Source: Kingdonia uniflora (taxonomy: Eukaryota > Streptophyta > Magnoliopsida > Ranunculales > Circaeasteraceae). Taken from it: 64,000 nucleotides of DNA. This document shows, piece after piece, positions 46,145 through 57,719 of the stretch; the stretch's first letter is position 1, and every line of letters begins with the position of its first letter. The translations under genes and the position numbers were made by a program. The DNA is taken from the NCBI GenBank assembly GCA_014058105.1, contig JACGCM010002300.1:1116001-1180000 (forward strand). Reading direction: 5' to 3'. The notes beneath the pieces were generated by a model. The model saw only the letters and a program-made list of their open reading frames with translations. It was not told where the DNA came from and made no database searches.

Positions 46145-46520
46145 TGTACAGTCATCAATAGAATTGTTGTACAGCAACAGAGATCATAACGTTACACAAT
46201 CTGGTCAAAGAGCATCTTATATATACTTTGTAACGTCCATCATTAAGAATATTAATGGTCTTCAAACGGTCATATGATAAGACCTATAAATAGGACCAGA
46301 AAACTACAGATTAATAACGGGGAATTCTACAGAGAAGATCCTTACTCTAAAATTTGAGATACCCATAGCACTCATTGTAATAAGTTAGCAATCTCAATAA
46401 GATCATCTTCTCTTTCTCAAAATCCTCAAGAAAGGTCGTGGTTTTTAACCTATTCAAAGGTTGTCCACGCTAAATTATTTTGTTGATTATTGTTTATTAT
46501 TCTTGAGCGTTCTAATCACA
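46145..46520 (+). repeat. Possible solo LTR
   Basis: GACCTATAAATAGGACC at 46279-46295 is TATA-like. It is followed by about 200 bp of leader and TTCTAATCACATTTGGTGTAAAG near 46510, which resembles the U5/primer boundary of plant gypsy LTRs. No second copy and no target duplication were found. Confidence 0.3.
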
Positions 46521-46670
46521 TTTGGTGTAAAGGCTAAGTCCGAATCCCGGAATTAGGCTATTACACCATCTTTCTGCCATGCATATATTATTTGAGATAG
46601 TAGTATTTAGATATCCCAACCAAGAGAGGCTATAGCAGTTGTATCGTGGCGACCTAAAATAAAGGTTAGC

Positions 46671-48799
46671 CACTACAATAAACCCCAAACGACATAAATG
46701 ATCCAATAACAAACCTAAATTATACAAACTTTTGTTGGCATTGTACTTAAATTGATATACTTTTCACTGCAAAATCCTTTCGTATTGTATTTCATCTTTT
46801 CATAAACACGTCCTTCCAAGTTCCGAGTGCTCAGTCTTACTTACACCGATATACACAGACAAAAGAAGGAAAAGTAAGCGAACCAAAGGAACACTATATA
46901 ATTGACTTCAAAGTTAAAAAAAAGTATGTAGTCACTTTCATTGTCTCCATAGCCTTGGAGTCAGTACTCACATAAACCCCTCTTGAACCATTTGTTGATT
47001 TCTATTCTAAACCCACATTCAATCCCTCTTGTCATCCCTTATGAGACCCACATAACCACTTTTGTCATTAGTGTTGATCATTCAAGTGTTAGGAGATGAA
47101 AGATTCCATTTACAAAAAGAGAAGACTGAGGCTACACAATATAACATTAGAGAGACCATGCAATATGCTTAATTAGAGAAGTCAATGATATTCCTCAACC
47201 CCATATGCATCTTTTAATCTTCATACTTGTTGTGACCACCCATTCGAATGCTTGATGCAAAACCTTAAAACTCTCCTTGGTCTCCAACACATATCCTAAA
47301 TTTTCATCTGGAACACCATCGAGCTTTTCTTTTGGTATCTTAACCACCTTAAGAGATTTCTCAACTCTTAAACTATAAGTAAAACTAAAACTACTCTTTA
47401 AATTTTCAGCTTTGGCCTTCATCTTATGGATGCCTCGGGGAGGTTTCCATACATTATTAATAACCTTTTATGCATATGCAGAATCAATTATGATTTATAT
47501 TTTATCCTCAATTCAGTCAGTATATTAATACCTTGATATGCAGTTTAACCTCCTAATTATCATCGCATTGAAGGCTTGAGCGAAAATGCCATTTTTTAAT
47601 ACATCTCCATAGGCGGAGAAATACTTCCATCAATATTGATAAGTACCTCAGATTTAGGATTCCATGCTATCCATTTGATTTGTTTAATGGAAGCAGCACT
47701 AAGCTATTCAATTTTGTTTATTGTAGCACTAACTTCTTTTGGGATTGGTTTAGGATTATCTGCCTTTGAGCATCATTAGCATTCATACTTTTTTGTTCTT
47801 TTTTCTGGGAGACACTAAGAGTCTATTACTGAAGTGAAAACAGCATAAACTTCTTAGAACACCCTTCTTCAAAGTTCCACATCCATAATGTTTTACCTCA
47901 TGGTGCAGTGGGAACAGAATTCACAACCCGTATATATTTGAAATGATGAAGTTTTTTATCCAGATTTTAGGCAAAGATTTTCTCCTGTTTAAATCTTTTC
48001 GAATGAAACGCAAGCATGGTCTTTGACAAATTGATGGAAAAAAAATGTAGAATATGAGTGCAGATATATTATAATTGCTCCCAAATATCCACTTAACAAT
48101 GTTTTCAATTTCTTCAAGGATTTCAATAAAATATGCAACCATTAGGAGAGAACGTTAAAGGCTAAAACCCCATTATACACTCATTTCCCTGTCCACACAA
48201 TGACTTCAATTTCAACATCGTATGTAGTGTGTATACGGTTCTACCTATTCAGGTAATGTTGATATTGGATTTAATAATATTTACTCAAATAGAACTAACC
48301 AAAGCAACCTACGAAATTTAACTAACCATGTTTCAAAGTTACCACGAAATCAAAAACTAATGATGATGATGGCAAAATCAAAACCCTAAAGGACAATCAA
48401 AACCTAATAAATACATAATTAAAATTAAAAAAAATAATCAGAAATACCTTAAGAGAGAGGGAGAGAGGTGCCTTGAGAGAGAGACGCTGCTTAACAAAGA
48501 GAAAGTCATTAATTAACAAAGAGAGACATTTTCCACAGTAGAGAGATGGCAGGGAGGAAAGTGAGAGAGAGAAACGTGTTAAGAAAGAGATGTTGGGAGG
48601 GCTTTAAATGTTGGAGGTTAAGACTAAATTACCCTTTAACATATTTTGCCTGATCTAGTAATAAGTGAATAGATCTTGTCTACCCATCTCGCCCTAACAT
48701 TATATCTCAGCCCCTCTTTGTCTTTCTTTTGTGGGGAAATTTGTCTATATGAAAAATGACATTATTTAGATGACGTTGTAGCCCCTATTTGTTGTAGTG
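46671..48799. mobile_element. Possible second CACTA-like element
   Basis: It starts CACTACAATAAA and ends TATTTGTTGTAGTG, so the ends match CACTACAA(T/C)AAA. The flanking triplets are AGC and ACA and do not agree, so the two ends may belong to different copies. The right end closely resembles the right end of the complete CACTA element at 57.7 kb. Interior contains GA-rich leader-like sequence at 48440-48600. Confidence 0.35.
47195..47422 (-). CDS. 75-codon frame, unknown, maybe a captured gene fragment
   Basis: The minus frame starts MKAKAENLKSSFSFTYSLRV and includes PDENLGYVLETKESFKVLHQ. Composition is protein-like (charged, with amphipathic segments), but no family was recognised. Nearby on minus, about 47690-47640 reads WIAWNPKSEVLINIDGSIS, which resembles the start of a plant LINE RNase H domain, so LINE debris is also possible in this interval. 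Confidence 0.25.
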   Translation of the reverse strand: MKAKAENLKSSFSFTYSLRVEKSLKVVKIPKEKLDGVPDENLGYVLETKESFKVLHQAFEWVVTTSMKIKRCIWG

Positions 48800-49019
48800 A
48801 CAGTTATTAGCGATATATAGTTGTGCATAAGCAAACCACGTTCTGTTACGTTCATATATCGTTCTATATTTTTGAACAATGGCTAGTACTAATCCATAAA
48901 AATATATTAATATAATGGTCAATAAATCTACAGATACACAAAATGTTGTCTGCACTTTTTATGTTGATACATGTTACACATTTGTTTCATAATTGCCTCT
49001 TTTTTCTTTGATGTTATAG

Positions 49020-49511
49020 GAAGCTGCAACTGCAAAAAGGAAATTAAGCGGATTTGAGCTTGATAATAACAAATTATCTGTGAAATCACTTGAAATTTAT
49101 GAGGGGATCATGGAAGTTCCAAATGCAAAATGTCGCAAACTAAGCCAGACACACTTGGGGTAAAATTCTCAATTAGTTACTTAGTTATTTTTTAATTGAT
49201 CCACTACTTAATGCATATATGTGTCTATTTGAGTCTCACTTGCACCACCTCTTTATTTGTGGGAGCCCTATTTTCTTTAATTGGGTTGCTTTGATGATAT
49301 CTTAAAGCTAATGGTGTCAGTACTTTTTCTGTAGGTCGGAGATTTGACTCTTAAAGAACTTGCCAAAGTCGAGGCTTATTTATTTGACAAATTTAAATTT
49401 TACATTATATCCAAATGTGACCCTAAGTTTGATTTATTTGGAGTGTCAACTGCAGGTGAAGACCAGTTCAATTTATTTGGAGTGCCATCTGCTGATAAAG
49501 ACATAACTTAA
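49020..49511 (+). pseudogene. Orphan two-exon gene fragment, unidentified
   Basis: Exon-like 49020-49159 (AG acceptor TTATAG, donor GGG|GTAAAA) encodes AATAKRKLSGFELDNNKLSV and continues to KCRKLSQTHL. A second block after the acceptor CTGTAG at 49334 encodes VGDLTLKELAKVEAYLFDKF, then FDLFGVSTAGEDQFNLFGVP, ending at TAA near 49510. Phases do not join (joining gives a stop), so it is probably a broken gene or a captured fragment. Family not recognised. Confidence 0.4.
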
Positions 49512-49848
49512 AACTCGTGATAATATTTTTCAAGTTCTTGGACATGGGGAAAACACATTCTTTAAGTGGCTGTAATTAAATGGCAAAACAAATTATCAAA
49601 AAAAGTTACCTGCATATTTGGGTAGTTTGGGCAAATATTACGGAATGAGATAAATACTAGAGTTGAGCAATCATTGGAGCCATCTTAAAAGTTAAAATTT
49701 CACATCTGAAGAACTCAAATATTTTTTCCCCTAAAGAATTCTCTTAAGGGGAAAAAATTCAAATTAAGACCTAAAACATGGCATTATTTGTTAAAAAGAG
49801 ATGTTGGTGCTCGAGTAAATGAGCATGTATGGATTTCTATGTTGAAAT
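49512..49848. other. Spacer, no gene recognised
   Basis: AT-rich non-coding sequence between the orphan exons and the LTR. Confidence 0.5.
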
Positions 49849-50725
49849 TGAAATTTTATGTGTTTGGTGTTTAATGTATTTCGAGAAATAGGTCAGACAT
49901 ATTATTATCAATCAACGATCTAGAATTAAGCAGAAGTAATCAATGGTAAAGATAAGAAATTAAATGACACAAGCAATTGTTCACCTTGTGGAAACTCCTT
50001 ACTCAGGAGAAAAATTATAGGTCGTTGTCGAAGAACACGATAACCAAAAATCCACTAATCAAAAAGAGTTGAAATCTAAATTACACTTACAGACTCGATA
50101 ACCTCGTCTCGTGATTATCTCTCTTATAACCAAAGCTTCATGACTTTTCTCCTTCGTTCTCGCAGTGACACTCCTTGATCTCACAATAAGTATTACCCTT
50201 CTTGAATCACTCTAAAACAATATGTGGGAATTAGGATAAACTAACTCAACATCAACCTCAAGGTTTTTAGGTTTTTGATCAATGTCAAATTGTTTTTCTG
50301 ATAAAGGATATTGAGCTCTTTCGAAATAAACTTGGAGAAAAGAGAGAGAGACAAAAATAAACAAAATTTGCTTAAATATTATTTTAGTTTTTCCCGAGAC
50401 TCGTTTGAACGAGACCCAAGGTCGTTCGAACGAGATACTCAATAAGCCTTCAAAAAATATTAAGTTAGAACTTCGTTTGTTTTCAGAATTCGTATAACTC
50501 GTTCGAACGATATGCAAAAAAATAAAAAATTATTAAAACATTTTTGGCTCCCTCTATCAGAGTTCTACTTAGCAACTTACCTTCTTAGTCGTTGGTTGAT
50601 AGAAGACTTGTACGACAGTCTTCATTCTTTCATTGTCTTCGACTTAGATAACCACGATACTCCTCATACATGAAATAAGACAAACCAAAACCTTTTAATC
50701 CCTCTCTTTGGTTCATTTTGTGACA
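49849..50725 (-). repeat. LTR related to that at 31849-32941
   Basis: From TGAAATTTTATGTG at 49849 it follows the 31.85-kb LTR closely for about 260 bp (shared TTAATGTATTTCGAGAAA, GTGGAAACTCCTTACTCAGGAG), then diverges. GTTCGAAC-core words occur at 50401-50440 and 50500-50510. The right end is uncertain: 50725 by alignment, or 50872, where TGTTGAGATG on minus would make a TG start. It could be the 3' LTR of the minus-strand copia element interrupted by the CACTA element. Confidence 0.6.
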
Positions 50726-50872
50726 AATAAATAAAAAATAAGACCTACACATTACTTTGTAGTATTTCCCAGCCACAGAGACAGTCTAGACCTTAGAAAG
50801 GCACAACCCCTTTCATTAATAGGTTCAATCTCTGGAGCTCTTCTACGGATGATATCTTCTTACATCTCAACA

Positions 50873-51321
50873 CTTATCAAATAGTTTGTTACTTAATATC
50901 TGCACACTCGGCAAACTCGTTTATAATGCATGTAGAAAGAACTTAAAACATTTTTGAACACAGAACCACATAATCATGAAATAATTATAAAATAATCAAA
51001 CCAGAAAAGCATTAGCATGTATCCATTCATTGTGCTTTCTTGTTAGAGATACGTATTTCTCCCCCTTTTTGTCACGAAAGAAACAACTAATAGCCGTAAT
51101 CTACTATCTGAAGAAAAAAAATTATAACCATTCGACAATTAAAGAAACAAAAGATAGTATTAATCATACTACCAAAGTTAGTACATAGACTACTATCATA
51201 TGTGCTCTCATAACAAAACGAGTCTTACAGAGACGAACCAGAGACTAAAAACAAAACAGAGAACATATGCGAGATACCTTGTGTTGTCAAGCATCCCCAG
51301 AACCAGAATCACACTCATACA
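50873..51321 (-). other. Retrotransposon 3' non-coding region with Sirevirus-type purine tract
   Basis: On minus, GACAAAAAGGGGGAGAAATA at about 51072-51053 matches the purine-rich motif known upstream of 3' LTRs in Sireviruses. No other coding was seen. It ends at the CACTA insertion point, with target triplet ACA at 51319-51321. Confidence 0.5.
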
Positions 51322-51570
51322 CACTACAACAAAAATGTGTTTTTACGTCACTTGTTTAACATCACTTTTAAGGATTATGACGTTGTAAGTCCAATTTTGC
51401 ATATAGTTTCCGTAAGTTGTTAAGATATAACGTCAATCCCCTAAAAAAGTGATGTTGTTTAGTTTATCAATGTTTATTACGGCACTTTTGATAGTGACAT
51501 AAATGTAAAATTCAATTCACGTCATTTCTTTAATAATAGCCATGTCATTTTCTTGTAAATGACATCGAAT
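51322..51570. repeat. CACTA left end with subterminal repeats
   Basis: TIR at 51322-51334, then TACGTCACTT, ACATCACTTTTA, TGACGTTG, AACGTCAAT, AAAAAGTGATG and similar words. Confidence 0.8.
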
Positions 51571-53441
51571 GGTTTTACTTAACTCTCAAGGACTTGTGTT
51601 TTTGGAGAGCATGATTTTATCTTAAATTAGTAACTTGAAGAGAAGCAAAAGGTATAAAACCTTATGGGAGTAGTAATGTTTAGGCTCCAAAGGGTCATCT
51701 CTCTTTTTCTTTCTCTCAAGTCTTATAGAGTAACCAACTTCTGCAACTCATCATCAAAGCCGCGAACTCCATGGAAGGTAAGCAAAACTGCCTAATTTTT
51801 TATCTTCGTCGTCTCTATTTGTTTGGGGTTTGCTTTGACCATGCAGAAATTGACTTTCAATTGAGAGCGATTCAATTCCAGATCACTATTCTAAGTCACC
51901 CTAGTTAGTAATTGAAGTATTTGAATTACAATTGAGATCGAATTGCAAAGCCCCAAATTAGTACTTCTTGCTGATCTTGGGGTGTTTTGATTTTCACAAT
52001 TTGGTAGATTTATGTTGACTTATATGGGTATGATTTAGACCAAACTTATAAATATATTATTGCTTTGAAATCCAATCTTAGAAACCCTAAACATGATTTG
52101 GGTTAGAGCACACAAAGCTTGAAAAGTCTCAGCATGATATGGGGTTTATGAAATAATACTAAGGGGGTGTTTGGTTTAGTACTTATTAAGCATTAATTTG
52201 GAATTTATCATTTTCTGACTTTCTTTTGGTTAAAAGCATGTGTTTTGCATTAGATTTGGTTTTGTTTTTACCATGAATATAAGGTGCTTTGGTTTCTTTG
52301 CATGCAGTACTACTATCTTCTTTTTTATTGTCTAATATAAAGATCTTTGAGGTAATTTAGTTCTCTATCTATTACGCTCGTCTTTGATTAGAACAGATTA
52401 TGGTTTTATCATCCGCCAAAACCAACATGGTGCTTTGGTTTTTGCAAAATATAAGATTGCAGTGATTGTGAACTTGAGTGGAATCGAGGTCAGTTCTTCC
52501 AATCAAGGATATAAGATTGTGGTGATTGAAATACTACTTTCTATCTTAAATTTGTTACACATATTTTGTTATGCAGTCTACAATTTCCAAGCCAAAACTC
52601 GTACTCATATTCAACCTTCACTATTTTTCTTTAGGCATTAATGTCATAAATTAGTATCCAGTATTCAGTATATAACAATGTCGGGTTAAATTTGATTGTT
52701 GTTCATCACTATCTTTTTTCAGCTGAAGAAGAAGATGGTTTTTTGTTAAAACATTAGAGGAACTCCCATTTATCATTACCTACATAGGTATGTGTGAATC
52801 CCTAACTGTACTAACTTTTCAAAATGTAATTGGGGCTTATAATTCGTCTGTTTTACTGATAATAACAGCATTGGTACAAAATTATTAGATTTGATGTTTT
52901 AATGAAACAAAATTAGTAAAAAGGCTGAGTTTTGGAAAAGAAGTTTCTCATATTTGTCTTTTTATTTCTTGCTATACAAGTTAGTACTTTTGATAAAAAC
53001 AATATCTAGGGGTGAAATTTAGTTGTTGCTGTTACTTCTTAGTTTTAAACCTTTGCTAATTGCTTTTAATATCATGACTATAACAAAACCATAGATCTGG
53101 AAATTGAGTTTTGACTATTGGTTGAAGATCATCTGGACACCTACAATTATCATAAATATTTTATGGTATGTTTTTCTTATTAACCATTGCCTATTAGTTT
53201 TGTAGCTTATTTTGTTTGTGGGCTTCTCAATTACATTTTGAAGTGATAAATTATGTCAGGAAAAATATTGTTGTCTAGAAAATGTAGTTTCATAGTTTAT
53301 TGAATAATAATATCGTATGAAGTTGCAATTCTAGGTAGCTAAGAATAAACAGTGCCTCATTTATGCACTTTTAGTTTATTTAACATCTTTCTCTTTTCAT
53401 TCTTTTATTCATAAAAAGAATCTACTTAACCTCCATTGTAG

Positions 53442-53747
53442 GTTGTATGCCGTAGGTGCTATTTGCTGGAAATTTGTGATAAAACAACACCAAGTATGGC
53501 GTTTATTCACTTGCCCACAGCTTCATGTTGGGTTCGTCTACCTAGTTGTCATTCTTGCAAGCGCTATCTTTATAGGCATCAGCTTGGAGAAAGAGTTTGG
53601 CCCACGTAAGTTCCTATATTTTCCTCAATAACATAAGGAATTAACTCATACTTTGACATGGTTCAAACTGATATTTGATATTTGGCAGTAAGGATAAGAG
53701 TAATTTACATGTTCTCTATTTTGATTACTTGGCTCCATGCACTATAG
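53442..53747 (+). pseudogene. Rhomboid-like protease gene fragment (two exons) inside the CACTA element
   Basis: Rhomboids are intramembrane serine proteases. Exon A, 53442-53605, has acceptor TTGTAG and donor CCCAC|GTAAGT. It encodes YAVGAICWKFVIKQHQVWRL, LFTCPQLHVGFVYLVVILA and FIGISLEKEFGP, matching the loop-1/TM2 part of plant rhomboid-like (RBL) proteins, where HQ.WRL.TC and IFIGIRLEQQFG are conserved. Exon B follows a TTTGGCAG acceptor at 53689 and reads LRIRVIYMFSI in phase before a TAG at 53745-53747. The second His and the Asn of the usual HAG.(I/V)HLLANM segment are replaced, and the catalytic Ser/His exons (TM4 and TM6) are absent. Retained introns mean genomic capture, not a retrocopy. 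Confidence 0.75.
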
Positions 53748-53999
53748 ACTTATTCAAAACTGGAAATTTTACTCTAAATAAGGTTAGTCATCTTACCCTT
53801 GTGTTACCCTCAATTTATATGCTACTCAAATAACCAATCTATTAATCTATGACCAAGTTTGCAACATAAATTAATGTGATTTTATTAGTGTGTCTTATTT
53901 TTATCTCATCGTCATTGATTTTGCCCTCTAACATACATATTTCGATCTTGCCCGCCAAGCTTATTTATTTGCACATCATGATTCATATTTGGACAAGTT

Positions 54000-56420
54000 G
54001 TGACCTGATGCGGTTTCTTTATAGGTATTTAGGTGGCTCCTTTTAAATAAGTCTTTACTTGGGTCTTTTTTTAGGGCTATGCCTTTCCCTTCTTAATTAG
54101 GTTCCAGAAAGAGAGTGAAAAGATGGTCCAAGTTTGGAATTTTAAAAAGCAAGGAAGCAAGACACCCGTGCACCCTAAACTACACTCGGGAGATGCCCGC
54201 CTACCTATAAGGTATGCCTGCATGTCCTTTTGCTTCTACTACTCTTATCTACTGGGCTTCCAATCCAAGCTCTCTACTGGTCTCCTGAATCAGCACTAAG
54301 CCTTAGGCCCCTGGGTTTTTATCTATGTATTTTAAAATTTTCCATATAGCCTTTGACCAAAGCATAACGCTCCTTCTTTTTAAACCCACCTTGTCACTGA
54401 CACGCTTCCTTCCAAATTTTTAAGAGTAGGCTCGGCCTCTCTTTTTACTGCCAATGGTCTCGCTGGATGTAGTGTGTTGCAGGTCAGGTCCTCTAAGGTA
54501 AAATAGGTATTATTTTCTTCGTACGCAAGTTTTCATACAACTTCGATACCACGCCTTGGGGACTTTGGGTAACCCTATATCTTTTAAAATAGCCTACAAC
54601 CTACAACCCTTCTTCTGGTCCCACCATTTGCTACCTTTCCTTATTTAAAGACTAGCTAGTTTGGTCTTTGTCTTATTCAACATGAGTAATAGCTCCCTCT
54701 CTTGGCTTTTTTATGCCTCTCTATGCTATGGTGCTTGTAGAGACAACACTTCCTTTAAAATATAGACGAAACAAGCTTTTATATTTTAAAGAACTCCCTT
54801 ACACAACTAACGAGGCCCCTAAAAAAACTAATCTTTAAAATAGGTGCTTAGACATAGCGCTTACGTCAAACCGCATCTTCCCAAAGAAAGTGTCTTCTGT
54901 TTGCTTGCTGGCGAAGAGCTCCATCCTCCATCACTATGAGAAAGGCTAGGGACAAACGACTCGTCGTAGCACCACCAAAGATAGCTGGATTTATAGACAA
55001 GCCTCTTTCCACAAGAGTAGTTTAGGGGCCATGCACATGATAGACATTACCACTCACTAGATCAAAGAGACTAACCAAGGATCTTAGCACGTCACCCTAA
55101 GTACTATTAACATGACCCCAAAAATACCAAAATGTCTAGACCAATATAGAGCCTAATTCATCTTAGTCCTGGTGGGATGCACTGCCACTCTTCTAGGGAG
55201 GATCATAGGGAAGATCTTTAACTAGCTATTTTTTTGGAGAGACGTGTTCTTCCATACAACTGTAGTCCTTGTAGTCATAGCGCTAGCTGATCCATATGTT
55301 GAAGCGCTAAGTGCCAACGTTAGTAATAAGTGACCAAGATCTATGAGGTCGGGCTATAGACAAATCCACCACTGCCCTAAAGGTTGATGTTGTTGCGCTT
55401 TGAGTTTTTTTTTTCTAAGAGCTATAGCTATTTGTGAAAACTCTTTCGTACAAGACAGTTCTTCTTTCTAGTCAATTAGCGATAGCGCATCCAGGATGAA
55501 TACACTTCAAAAATGACTTAAAAAAATGTTTCCGTCTTCTTCCGTCTCTAAATTACTCGGCCATTCGGATCATGTCCTTCCGGTAGCTAGGAGCTACTTC
55601 AGTCAATTTTACCACTAGCTCTGGTCATCAAATTATAGCCTACTTGATTCTCAGTCAACTTGGTTGTTCTTACTTTTAGTTATCTCCCTACGTAAGTTTT
55701 ATTAAGGCAGACGAGGCTAGCTTCTTCTCTTTTTTTCCTTATCCTCATTTTCCAATTACTTATGATCTATTTACTACTTTGAATGAACCAGGAGTTGTGC
55801 TTTCTCTCATCTTCAGTTTTGTCCTTTGACTTCTCTACTTGCTACACCCATTCTAGATAAGAAGAAGAAGAATCCTCATGGTTTCGTTAATAGAAAGCAT
55901 ACAACCCTGAATGCGAGATTTACAAAGCATAAACACAGTAGGCTTGAAGCCCCGCTTTAAAGCATAAACACATACATAACACACATCACAAGACCCTCTA
56001 ACTACTATTGCCTTGGGTTTATGTAGGTCATCAGTTAGCGGTTAGGACGAAAAATCTTTAGATCAGTGCAAATCCCATAGTTTAGAGCTTACTGACCCCA
56101 AATGAAATCACATCATTCCTAAACTACGAGGGATATCTTGGCTGACTGAAAGAGACGGACCTAAGTAGAGATGATAGCGCTTCTAGCTACCTTTTTACTC
56201 TATGATACGCAACCTTTACTTGTTCACCTACGACTTAGCCTACGCTTCCTTCACTATAGGAACTTAGGCCCTCTAGGCCACTCTTACAACCGATTTAAAA
56301 AGAGCTTTCTCAGAGTCATTGAAAGTGAGTAATGACACTCATTACATAGCTACGACGATTTAAAAAGTAGTACTAATATTATAGAGTTGTTCTTCTATGA
56401 TTCAAATTTAGAAGTTAAAG
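54000..56420. other. Stretch resembling plant mitochondrial intergenic DNA (uncertain)
   Basis: About 2.4 kb with a more even base mix than its AT-rich flanks and words such as AGCGCTAGCTGATCC and GAAGCCCCGCTTTAAAGC, which give a mitochondrial-intergenic look. There are no long frames and no gene was recognised. The call rests on composition only. Confidence 0.25.
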
Positions 56421-57384
56421 TGGCATCTTGCCCTAATGTTAATTATAAAGACCAATGACTGTCAATATAGAGTAGTTTATCTCTGATTCTAATCGATTTT
56501 AACCAACCTAGGTAAATGTTTTATATTGATTCTTGCCTATGTTTGCTATATAACTTTTACAAATTTCTTGAATTTAAAATGCCACATTTTACCATGATTC
56601 TTGACACAGATTTGCACCTTCAAAAATAGAAGAATTATCCAACATGGATCCAAGGTTCATAAAGATTAAGACATTAAGGTGTCTCCCATTTTATAAGCAA
56701 CGGGTAGGGCTTTACCAACAGAGTCATAATCTTTTCTTTAACGTTGCTTAATTGGGATTTATCAATGCCTAGTGCTATATTAATTTAAAGTTTGTATTTT
56801 CTTGTGGTTGTATTTGTTATCAAAACTAGAGCATAACCAGATATCTGGAAATTGAGTTGTTGATCGTCCATCGGTTGAAGAGAAATGGAACATATGTGAA
56901 ACTAAAACATTTCATGGTAAACATTTCTTATGAACCAGACATATTAGTTATAGGTAATTTTTTTATGTAAAGGTTTCTCACTTAGAATAGTAGATTTAAA
57001 TTTCCATTGCGAATATAAAATTTATAATTTGCTAGAGAATACGATATTATGGGTTATGGATTATGAATTGGGTTTATGATCATATTTTTATCTTGTAGGT
57101 TTTCTCAATATGTATGGGAGAAGGTAGAAAAGCTTTGCCACTTCTACCTCATCTTCTGTCTGATTGAATTCCATTCAAAGTCGCTTGGATGATTTACTGC
57201 TTTAGTCCCCCCCTATAGTGTACTTCTATAGCGTACATTTCAAGTATTATATGAAATATGCTTACTTTTTTATATGTAATATGAATATGTACTTTATTTT
57301 TGTCAACCATTTTATTGCAGCTCAGTTCATCGTATGCAATTGATGAAAGTGTTGCAAAGCAGGATTTTTTTATTTATATATTAT

Positions 57385-57708
57385 TAAATTCAATTACGTC
57401 ACTTTTAACATGACGTTAATTCTTCACTTATATTACTTTTAACATAACATGAATTCTTTAATTATATTATTTCTTAGTTGACGTGAAAAGTACCAATTAC
57501 GTCGCTTTTAAATGATGTAAATGAAAAGAAGTTGGTTACTGCGAAAACACTTTTAACATTACTTTTTCAACATAGAAAAGTCATTAAAAAGTGATGTAAA
57601 TGCCTAGAACTAACCAAGTCGCCTTGGTCAACGTCGCTTGCAAAAGTGACGTTATCTATCTTTCACGTCACTTTTTTAGTAACGTAAATACCTTTATTTG
57701 TTGTAGTG
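57385..57708. repeat. CACTA right end with subterminal repeats
   Basis: ACGTCACTTTTAAC, GACGTTAATTC, AAAAGTGATGTAAA, AAGTGACGTTA, CACGTCACTTTT, ending in the inverted TIR. Confidence 0.8.
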
Positions 57709-57719
57709 ACACACTACTC

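Larger units (their letters stand above)
51322..57708. mobile_element. CACTA-like DNA element carrying host gene exons
   Basis: Starts CACTACAACAAAAATG and ends TTTATTTGTTGTAGTG, so 12-13 bp TIRs begin CACTACAACAAA. Exact 3-bp target duplications ACA lie at 51319-51321 and 57709-57711. Subterminal zones (51340-51570 and 57390-57690) hold repeated ACGTCACTTTT / AAAAGTGACGT words in both orientations, as in En/Spm-type elements. The 6387-bp element has no recognisable transposase, so it is non-autonomous. Its cargo includes a start-codon exon-like site at 51771 (ATGGAAG|GTAAGC), two rhomboid exons and a stretch with organelle-like composition. Confidence 0.88.

Noticed and set aside
46671..48799. 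Confident second CACTA element
   Set aside because: Ends look right, but flanking triplets AGC and ACA disagree, so it is listed only at low confidence.
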